17,639 nt of DNA from DATJPR01 sp035506295. GTDB taxonomy: Bacteria > Bacteroidota > Ignavibacteria > UBA10030 > UBA6906. The position numbers and the translations under genes were made by a program. Positions 1 to 5,634 of the stretch are shown here, piece after piece. A model generated the notes under the pieces. The model saw nothing but the letters and a program-made list of their open reading frames with translations. It was not told the DNA's origin and did not search any database. Each line of letters starts with the position of its first letter. Position 1 is the first letter of the stretch. Location: the NCBI GenBank assembly GCA_035506295.1, contig DATJPR010000214.1, forward strand, positions 1 to 17,639, written 5' to 3'.

Positions 1-397
1 CTTTCTAGGATGTCCTAACGCGTACGGTGGAGGAAAAAAGAAGCACGTGGAGCGGCATTTCCATTCCGGTTGGCCAGCAGAGGCTGACGTTTGACGCACA
101 GGGGCAGGTAAAATGGTAAGGGAATTTATGCAAAGAATAAATGATTTTTGGAGACTTTCTCGAGAAGTGAAAAAGGACGCAAATCTGAATGCCGAGAATT
201 CCTCGCCTGAATCATCACGTCAATCTGGCAGATCCCGTCGGTTTTCGGTTCAAAATTCCTGCGTTTCCAGCGATTCGTGTGGCATTCAATGGCAACTTTT
301 CCAACGGTCCCCCACGTTATGTGGTAGCTGTACTACCACTCTTCCTCTTCATTTCGTATACTGAAATCCGATTCAACGTAGCACTTGGAGGCAGGAA
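1..397. other. Left-edge region without a secure gene
   Basis: No gene here is well supported. On the + strand, after a TAG at 6-8, a frame open to a TAA at about 111 reads like a protein C-terminus (ending LTFDAQGQVKW). It may be the tail of a gene cut by a frameshift or by the window edge. A perfect 7-bp inverted repeat with a 5-nt loop lies at 321-339 (GTGGTAG/CTACCAC) and is followed by a pyrimidine-rich stretch, so it could be a weak terminator. A TATACT hexamer sits at 357-362 without a clear -35 partner. The region ends in a good ribosome-binding site for the next gene. Confidence 0.3.
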
Positions 398-419
398 ATG
401 TTGGAGGAATCAAAAATAG
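189..419 (+). CDS. Possible small membrane protein, doubtful
   Basis: This 76-residue frame starts with ATG, 11 nt after an AGGA motif at 174-177. It has one hydrophobic stretch at about residues 43-57 (YVVAVLPLFLFIS). The overlapping frame on the same strand is rich in Ser, Arg and Cys, as shadow frames often are, which mildly favours this one. Against it, the end overlaps the start of the cysteine peptidase homologue by 22 bp, no family is recognisable, and it may be non-coding leader sequence. Confidence 0.22.
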   Translation: MPRIPRLNHHVNLADPVGFRFKIPAFPAIRVAFNGNFSNGPPRYVVAVLPLFLFISYTEIRFNVALGGRKCWRNQK

Positions 420-1225
420 GATTCGACTATCAACGGCGGCACGATGGCAATTGTGGGCAACGGGCACTCGTGCATTCATTTCTCATTCTCGGACATCCGA
501 TCTCGGAAGACGAAGCTCATCAACTGACGGACCGTCCGCGTTGGAAGACGCGGCTGTGGGGGACGAACGAACATCATCTGAAGCTGGCGATCCGACGTGC
601 GGGATTCAAACCGATGGCGCGTTTGGAATACGACCGCGCCGAAGCGCATAGAAAAATCGACGTGATGCTGGAATCGGGGAACCCCGTGATCATCTGTACC
701 GAAGACAACCAGCACTGGGCGGTCCTGGCGGGGAAAGCGGGTTCGTCACAATATTATTGGATCGACTCCGCGGACGACGATCTGTACGGCGCATGGAATT
801 GGACCGACATCGCAGACTGGATGGAGTTCAACGGAGAATACTACTTCATCGGCGTTGCGCCGAAGACGAAAGCGGACAGGCGCACATCCGCCGTCCCGGA
901 TTTCTCGCGCATGTACCAGGAATTCGATGACGACGATCTTGCGGAGTATTGGGGATGGTATCTTGGGGACTTGCGGGATTGCTTCGATCTTCCGGAGCAT
1001 GCCGCGGGAGCGATCAACGCCCGTGAGTTCTTCGAAAAGTTCGGACGCATCATCTATGGCGCGTGCCGGGACGCCTGCCGTGAGATGGATGAGAACCAGC
1101 TTCGCTATGAATACGGCAACTATCGGAAGGTCGCCCTCGTCCATAACATGAGCGTCTCCCGGGATCGACTCGAGGAAGCAATTGCGAGGCTTACGTCAGC
1201 GATTACGTACGCGGCGATGCTGTAA
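398..1225 (+). CDS. Papain-like (C39-type) cysteine peptidase homologue with extra C-terminal domain
   Basis: This 275-residue protein starts with ATG 6 nt after a strong GGAGG site at 387-391. The first ~155 residues match the pattern of bacterial C39-like/papain-fold peptidases. Gln12 could serve the oxyanion hole, Cys19 in DGNCGQRAL is the likely nucleophile, His106 in QHWAVL the likely base, and Asp123 in YWIDSADDD would orient the His. Residues ~160-275 form a separate, acidic, helix-rich domain (DDDDLAEYWGWYLGDL) that I do not recognise. There is no signal peptide or membrane segment, so it is probably cytoplasmic. It has no ABC-transporter fusion or leader-peptide neighbour, so bacteriocin processing is not supported. 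The substrate is unknown. It stands alone, followed by a repeat palindrome and a convergent operon. Confidence 0.72.
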   Translation: MLEESKIGFDYQRRHDGNCGQRALVHSFLILGHPISEDEAHQLTDRPRWKTRLWGTNEHHLKLAIRRAGFKPMARLEYDRAEAHRKIDVMLESGNPVIICTEDNQHWAVLAGKAGSSQYYWIDSADDDLYGAWNWTDIADWMEFNGEYYFIGVAPKTKADRRTSAVPDFSRMYQEFDDDDLAEYWGWYLGDLRDCFDLPEHAAGAINAREFFEKFGRIIYGACRDACREMDENQLRYEYGNYRKVALVHNMSVSRDRLEEAIARLTSAITYAAML

Positions 1226-1238
1226 CATCGGCAGTCTT

Positions 1239-1318
1239 AGCAGATAGCGGACAGCAGACAGCGGACAGAAGCTAACGCAGGTTTACTGTCAACTGTCCGC
1301 TGTCGGCTGTTATCTGCT
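1239..1318. repeat. Heptamer-repeat palindrome between convergent genes
   Basis: An 80-bp imperfect palindrome made of degenerate 7-bp units. The left arm reads CGGACAG, CAGACAG, CGGACAG. The right arm reads CTGTCAA, CTGTCCG, CTGTCGG, CTGTTAT. Perfectly paired blocks are AGCAGATA (1239-1246) with TATCTGCT (1311-1318), and GACAGCGGACAG (1257-1268) with its complement (1293-1304). It lies exactly between two convergent genes, so the folded RNA could end transcripts from both sides. The same 7-bp motif recurs at 16694-16875 and inside the gene at the right end. Confidence 0.8.
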
Positions 1319-1339
1319 CTTCCGTCTCACCAAAGCGCT

Positions 1340-2221
1340 TCATCCTGCTGCACGGCGCAGCGCCTCCACCAGCTCTTCGCTCTTCCACTCATTCCCTTGA
1401 AAGACCTTCACGAGTCGGCCTCGCGGATCGACGACCACCGTGCGGAGATTGTGGTCGATCAATCCTTCGGACGGGGCATAACTCAGGCCAAAGCCGTCCG
1501 CGAATGAAGCGAGATCCTTTCCGGAAGTGTCCGGATCGGTGCCGAAATCCCAATCGCTGAAATCCGCGCCGTAGTTCCTCCCGTACTGTTTCAGCACCGA
1601 TGGACGATCGAACGATGGATCGAAACTGATGGTCAGGAGATGCCAGCGGCCGTCCACCGACCGATCGGACTTCAGTGCCTGCTGGGTCTGCCGGAAATGC
1701 TCGCTCATCCTGATGCAGAAATCCGGAAGGGGACAGCGTGTGTAGACGAATGTCAGCGCGAGCGCTTTGCCGCGAAAATCGGAGATGCGAAGAGTCTTGC
1801 CGTCCTGGTTGAGAAGTCTGAGGTCTGGAATCTCTTCCCCCTCACGAACCAGATGCTGGAACTCAATCTGGTCTGCACTGAGAACCTGCATCTGTTCGCC
1901 TTTGTGAAGCACCTGCAAGGTTTCCAGCCAGCTTTCCGTCCTTGACACGGCCAGGGTCGCGCCAATCGAGTCGCCGGGAGCAAGTCCGCGGAGCAGCGCC
2001 GGGTTTTTCACCTTGAACGGCATCGCCATCGCCGGCATGTAGTTCGGGATCTCGTCGTGCCGGACGGTCACGCGAGAGGCGGCGGTGTCGACCTCTGTCA
2101 CGATGCCATGAAGCGGGAAGGTCACAAGATCAACGGCGGAGTCACGCTTTCCGCATGAGGAGAGAATGACCAGAACCGTGAAGAGGAGACCGATGTGTCC
2201 GAAGAACGAAGCTCTGTTCAC
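1340..2221 (-). CDS. Sco1/SenC-family lipoprotein with N-terminal CusF-like copper domain
   Basis: A 293-residue predicted lipoprotein. I chose GTG at 2221 rather than the upstream ATG at 2314: it lies 4 nt after the barstar stop, has an AAGGA site about 9 nt upstream, and begins a clean lipoprotein signal (ILSSC, acylated Cys23). Residues ~37-105 resemble the CusF/copper-binding domain, with a Met-rich YMPAMAMPF motif (Met62, 65, 67). Residues ~125-293 are the thioredoxin-fold Sco domain. Its two cysteines occur as TRCPLPDFC (Cys163, Cys169), the wide-spaced variant rather than classical CxxxC, and His257 in IDHNLR is the likely third ligand. Sco proteins deliver copper to, or maintain thiols of, cytochrome oxidase CuA sites. 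No oxidase gene is in view. It is the third gene of the RNase/barstar operon. Confidence 0.88.
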   Translation of the reverse strand: MNRASFFGHIGLLFTVLVILSSCGKRDSAVDLVTFPLHGIVTEVDTAASRVTVRHDEIPNYMPAMAMPFKVKNPALLRGLAPGDSIGATLAVSRTESWLETLQVLHKGEQMQVLSADQIEFQHLVREGEEIPDLRLLNQDGKTLRISDFRGKALALTFVYTRCPLPDFCIRMSEHFRQTQQALKSDRSVDGRWHLLTISFDPSFDRPSVLKQYGRNYGADFSDWDFGTDPDTSGKDLASFADGFGLSYAPSEGLIDHNLRTVVVDPRGRLVKVFQGNEWKSEELVEALRRAAG

Positions 2222-2225
2222 GCGA

Positions 2226-2702
2226 TCACTGTCCTTTTTTCCCGAGTATGGCGTGCAGTCGCTTTCGCGTCGCAGCCACCTTTCCTTCGTCGCAGTGAAA
2301 GAGCACGCGCTCAAGAGGGCTTTCCTCCAGCTCGTGTACGGATTGCAGGATCGTCAAAAAGACCCCCAGGTCCGCTTCATGGTGCGTGAGGAGTTTGTCT
2401 GTGTTCGTGATGATCAGCGTGAGGTGTGATGTGTCGAGCCAGTCGAGATCACCGAGGCACTCCTCGAGCGCATCCCAGTTGTCGCCGAAATAGTGAGGGA
2501 ACTGCAACGCGGCGGCCAGCTCCTGGAGAAACCGCTCCTTCGTCAGACATCGTTCGCCGCGCGCGATACGGGCCGTCCTGCCGTTCTGCGACTGGATTTC
2601 AGCGGCGAGATCGTCCACCTCGCTTTCCGGGATCGCAACCAGATGCGCCCAGCCGGGAAGGTCCTCAAGGTCAGTGAGTGTGAAAGCCTGGGTGCTGCTC
2701 AT
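2226..2702 (-). CDS. Barstar-family ribonuclease inhibitor
   Basis: A 158-residue cytoplasmic protein. ATG 2702 is preferred over the upstream ATG at 2801, because the longer N-terminus is low-complexity Thr/Arg and is read from inside the RNase gene; an AAAGGG motif lies ~9 nt upstream of 2702. The barstar signature is clear: YFGDNWDALEECL (residues 71-83) aligns with YYGENLDALWDCL of Bacillus barstar. Asp77 is equivalent to barstar Asp35 and Glu81 to Asp39, the residue that plugs the barnase active site. The first ~40 residues are an extension absent from the 90-residue Bacillus protein. Its start overlaps the 3' end of the ribonuclease gene by 32 bp, so the two are likely translated together, with the inhibitor protecting the producer before export. 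Confidence 0.87.
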   Translation of the reverse strand: MSSTQAFTLTDLEDLPGWAHLVAIPESEVDDLAAEIQSQNGRTARIARGERCLTKERFLQELAAALQFPHYFGDNWDALEECLGDLDWLDTSHLTLIITNTDKLLTHHEADLGVFLTILQSVHELEESPLERVLFHCDEGKVAATRKRLHAILGKKGQ

Positions 2703-3090
2703 CCTGTGGCCCTTTGCGATGCGTCGACGGAATGGGAATGAAGGTGCGGTAATGGTCTGCCGTGTACCAGCCGTTGTTCGTGTCGAAGTCGATAATGACA
2801 CGTTCCGCTCCCCGGTTCACCCCCTTCACTTTCGGATTGACATCGAATTCATGATAGTGGCCTTTGGGGAGATGCCTCTCACGGTTGTACCAAATTCGGC
2901 CACCGACATAACCAGCAGGCGCCTTCCCATGAAGGACCACATAGTTGTAAAGGTCGAGTGCTTTCTGGGGTACCGCTCCGGTGTGGCGTTCCGGCGCGGA
3001 AAATTCGGCTGCGCCCCTTGTGTTTTGGCCAAGAACCGCTGGAGAAGATACCAGAAGCAGGAGGGGGAGAAAAACAAAGGAAAATTTCAT
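2671..3090 (-). CDS. Secreted guanyl-specific ribonuclease (RNase Sa/barnase type)
   Basis: A 139-residue precursor. ATG 3090 begins a signal peptide (hydrophobic core FVFLPLLLLVSS, likely cleavage near AVLGQ), with AGGTG ~6 nt upstream; the ATG at 3168 only adds a non-signal stretch. The catalytic domain follows the microbial N1/T1 RNase pattern. GHYHEF carries Glu81 (base, equal to RNase Sa Glu54), RGAERVII carries Arg97 (equal to Arg69), and WYTADHYRTF carries His113 (acid, equal to His85). Members cleave RNA 3' of guanosine through a 2',3'-cyclic phosphate. The last ~19 residues are a polar, His-containing tail. It is the first gene of the operon with its barstar inhibitor. It could be a competition toxin or a scavenging nuclease; the sequence does not decide. 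Confidence 0.87.
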   Translation of the reverse strand: MKFSFVFLPLLLLVSSPAVLGQNTRGAAEFSAPERHTGAVPQKALDLYNYVVLHGKAPAGYVGGRIWYNRERHLPKGHYHEFDVNPKVKGVNRGAERVIIDFDTNNGWYTADHYRTFIPIPSTHRKGPQDEQHPGFHTH

Positions 3091-3441
3091 GCACTGCACC
3101 TGATTATACGACGAAAAGTTTCCAAGAAGATAACGACATCCGGGCTTCACTTTCAACTTCAACTCCACAGGCTAAGTCGCTAAGATTCAAAGGCGACTTT
3201 GTCTGCAAATGACTCGAATATTGGAAATTTGTAACATTTCTCAGTCCTTTGCGTACCTCCGTGTAGAGGTAGTGTATTTGTCCGCAACGGAATCGGGGGG
3301 ATTGCGGCGTTTGGCACAGTTGTGTCCATCAACGCGCGGAAATCCTGCGCGCATGGACCGTGGCGACAACCGTGCCTGGAGATCCGCTGCGACAAATACG
3401 TGATGGAGGATTCTACATACGCTATCTCCAGAGGACAATCC
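3091..3441. other. Divergent intergenic region (351 bp)
   Basis: Lies between the minus-strand RNase operon and the + strand repeat protein and should hold both promoters. A perfect 7-bp inverted repeat (AAGTCGC at 3174-3180, GCGACTT at 3193-3199, 12-nt spacer) and a 6-bp one (TACCTC/GAGGTA around 3255-3272) are possible operator or hairpin elements. I cannot assign convincing -35/-10 pairs. The + strand frame continues upstream of 3442 without a stop, but its residues look non-coding. Confidence 0.45.
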
Positions 3442-5346
3442 ATGAAGACGGGCCTCTCCATTTTGCTCGCCATCTTCCTGCTCGACGCTCACGTCTTCGC
3501 GGGAGAGCGGATAATTCTTTCACTCCGGGATTTTACCCAGACGGAACTCAAGGGTACCGGCATTGCCATCACCCAGCCGACGACAGTTCACATTGTTGCC
3601 CTCGGCGGAGGCGAAGGGGGAGGATGGGGTGGGAAATCGAACAACCTGTTTGCCTACGGCTGGATCATCAATGCCGAATCGAAGGAAATCGTCTGGGAGA
3701 TGACGGGAGAAAACACGTCATCATCCTCTGATGACAGGAAATTTGACGGCACCATCAACCTTTCGCCCGGAAAGTACGAAGTCTACTTCACCGCATACGC
3801 ATTTGCCGAGCACTCCGCGTTTTCCCAGATTCAAATGAATATCGACCACCGCAATTCCCCGCTCTTCGGCAACCCCTCGGAGTCAAAACACGATTTCTTC
3901 GGATGGTTCAAGGACCTCTGGTCGGGTGATGCAAAACGCGACTTCTACAAGCGTGCTCCCCATTGGGGAATCGATCTCCTTGTTGATGAGAGCGTTGCCG
4001 AATCGATGACCCAATTCACTCCTCCGCTGGGACTGCCGGATGTTGTGTCTCGCGCCATCGGCCTGGGTGACAACCGGTGCGTGCGGATCGCCTTCGAACT
4101 TCGCGACCGGACCACCCTGCGCCTCTACGCGCTCGGAGAACGTGGGAGGGAGAACGAGCTTCCCGACGGCGGCTGGATCGTGAACCTTGCCGACCGCAAA
4201 CGGGTCTGGTCGATGAGCGATGAGGACCTCGCGTACGCCGGAGGCACGTCAAAGAACATCGAATTCCACGGCGACATCACGCTGGATCGCGGGCGCTATC
4301 TCCTGTACTATATTACCGACAACAGCCATTCCATGGACGATTGGAACCAGGCGCCTCCGTACGATCCACTGGACTACGGCATCAATATTTCCATTCCGGA
4401 TGAATCCGAGCGCGCGAATTTCAATCAGATTCCGTACGACGACTACGACAATGTGATCGTGAGTCTCGTGCGGGTCGGCGACAACGAGCATCGTACGGAT
4501 GGCTTCTCGCTGAAGCAGGAGGCCGATCTGCGCGTCTACGCGATCGGCGAGCGGTCCGGCGGAAGACGCTCGATGGCCGACTTCGGTCAGATCATCGATG
4601 CGCGGACGCGCGTTCGCGTATGGACGATGGATGCCGAGCGCACAGACTACGCCGGAGGCGCGCCGAAAAACAGGTACATCGACGAGATCATCCATCTCCC
4701 CAAAGGAAACTATGAGGTGTCGTACACCACGGACGACTCTCACAGTTACGATGAGTGGAACGACGATCCTCCGTTCGATCCCTCACACTACGGGATCACG
4801 GTGATGGGCGTCGGGCCGAAGTTCTCTCCTTCCATCGTCGGCAAGTACGTCGAGGAGCGGGACAAGAGCATCATCGCGCAGATCATCCGGCCTGGCGACA
4901 ATGAAAATCGAACGGTACACTTCCGGCTCGACAAGCCGATGCGCATCCGTATCTATGCCATCGGTGAAGGGATGGGGAGAGACATGTTTGACTATGGCTG
5001 GATCGAGGACGCGAGGTCGGGTGACCGCGTGTGGGAGATGACGTATCCGATGACCTTCTACGCAGGCGGCGCCAGGAAAAACAGGATGGTGAACACGACG
5101 CTGACCTTGGAGCGCGGCGAGTATACGCTTCACTGGAAGAGCGACGATTCGCATTCGTACAATGATTGGAATTCCGACCCGCCCGACGATCAGGACTACT
5201 GGGGCATCACCGTGTTCCGCGATGCGGGAGAGGACTTCGCGCCGAAGGCGATCGTGCCTCCGGAGCCCGAGGAGCCGACAGTGCCATCGGCGCCGGAAGC
5301 ACCACGCCACAGGATTCCGCCGCCACCGAAACCGCCGCAAGACTGA
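3442..5346 (+). CDS. Exported protein with four tandem copies of an unrecognised domain
   Basis: A 634-residue protein. ATG 3442 has AGAGGA 6 nt upstream and opens a signal peptide (core LSILLAIFLLDAHVFA), so I preferred it to the start at 3322. It contains four copies of a ~110-120-residue domain: a divergent one at ~25-136 and three close ones at ~200-320, ~337-455 and ~475-592. Conserved positions in each are a PGDNEHRT-like entry, an AIGE strand, GWI.DARxxxRVW, YAGGxxKN, LxxGxYxLxYxTDDSHS, and xDWNxDPPxDxxxYGI. The Asp/Ser/His-rich DDSHSYNDWN loop could bind metal or carbohydrate, but that is a guess. The C-terminus (~605-634) is a Pro/Glu-rich tail with no T9SS domain. No enzyme family is recognisable; it is probably a periplasmic or surface beta-sandwich protein. 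Confidence 0.85.
   Translation: MKTGLSILLAIFLLDAHVFAGERIILSLRDFTQTELKGTGIAITQPTTVHIVALGGGEGGGWGGKSNNLFAYGWIINAESKEIVWEMTGENTSSSSDDRKFDGTINLSPGKYEVYFTAYAFAEHSAFSQIQMNIDHRNSPLFGNPSESKHDFFGWFKDLWSGDAKRDFYKRAPHWGIDLLVDESVAESMTQFTPPLGLPDVVSRAIGLGDNRCVRIAFELRDRTTLRLYALGERGRENELPDGGWIVNLADRKRVWSMSDEDLAYAGGTSKNIEFHGDITLDRGRYLLYYITDNSHSMDDWNQAPPYDPLDYGINISIPDESERANFNQIPYDDYDNVIVSLVRVGDNEHRTDGFSLKQEADLRVYAIGERSGGRRSMADFGQIIDARTRVRVWTMDAERTDYAGGAPKNRYIDEIIHLPKGNYEVSYTTDDSHSYDEWNDDPPFDPSHYGITVMGVGPKFSPSIVGKYVEERDKSIIAQIIRPGDNENRTVHFRLDKPMRIRIYAIGEGMGRDMFDYGWIEDARSGDRVWEMTYPMTFYAGGARKNRMVNTTLTLERGEYTLHWKSDDSHSYNDWNSDPPDDQDYWGITVFRDAGEDFAPKAIVPPEPEEPTVPSAPEAPRHRIPPPPKPPQD
4039..5217 (+). repeat. Three close in-frame domain repeats
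   Basis: Coding repeats inside the exported protein at about 4039-4401, 4450-4806 and 4864-5217. A fourth, divergent copy lies upstream at about 3514-3849 and lacks the DSHS/DWN motif. The copies are similar in protein but not near-identical in DNA, which points to an old duplication rather than recent expansion. Confidence 0.75.
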
Positions 5347-5462
5347 CCTATGCCTGCAAACGGAGTGTATTCTCGGATGGGCCAGGAGTAGCAAGGAGGA
5401 TGTGGGAAGAAAGTGAAGGACAGACAAGATAACAGCATTTATCTCCCTTTTTCACTGCAAAC

Positions 5463-5491
5463 TTGACATTGCTCTTTGTGCGAAGTACTTT
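5463..5491 (+). promoter_or_regulatory. Possible promoter upstream of the SPFH gene
   Basis: TTGACA at 5463-5468, a 17-nt spacer, then TACTTT at 5486-5491 (reading TACTTTG, close to but one base shorter than the Bacteroidota TAnnTTTG -7 element). A transcript would start near 5498 and include the hairpin at 5551-5594 in its leader. A direct repeat CGTGTCGA at 5526-5533 and 5540-5547 lies between them. This is read by eye only. Confidence 0.35.
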
Positions 5492-5550
5492 GATTTACTG
5501 GAAACGCGTCCTTTCCTGAAAGAGGCGTGTCGATAAGAACGTGTCGAAGG

Positions 5551-5594
5551 AGAAAAACCTCTTTCGTCCTGCACGGGACGGGAGAGGTTTTTCT
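5551..5594. terminator. Strong hairpin with A/T flanks, terminator or leader attenuator
   Basis: AGAAAAACCTCT (5551-5562) pairs perfectly with AGAGGTTTTTCT (5583-5594). The inner stem adds two T:G wobbles and CGTCC/GGACG, giving 19 bp around a 6-nt loop (5570-5575). The A-rich left edge and T-run on the right give the look of a bidirectional intrinsic terminator. It sits 205 nt after the previous + gene and only 40 nt before the SPFH start. It therefore either stops readthrough or, if the promoter at 5463-5491 is real, acts inside the SPFH leader. Confidence 0.65.
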
Positions 5595-5634
5595 GCATTT
5601 GTGAAGACAGGATTCCCATCGAAAGCAACCACCC

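Noticed and set aside
113..364. 83-residue + strand frame near the left edge
   Set aside because: Ser/Arg/Cys-rich composition of a shadow frame and no good ribosome-binding site.
1239..1318. CRISPR-like array
   Set aside because: Units are 7 bp, degenerate and contiguous; there are no constant repeats with unique spacers and no cas genes.
3103..3108. TATAAT on the minus strand before the RNase gene
   Set aside because: A start site set by it would fall at or after the ribosome-binding site, and there is no -35 element at 17 nt.
4249..4743. Long minus-strand frame inside the repeat protein
   Set aside because: It is antisense to a clearly coding, repeated protein; its residues (Val/Arg/His-rich) are typical of a shadow frame.
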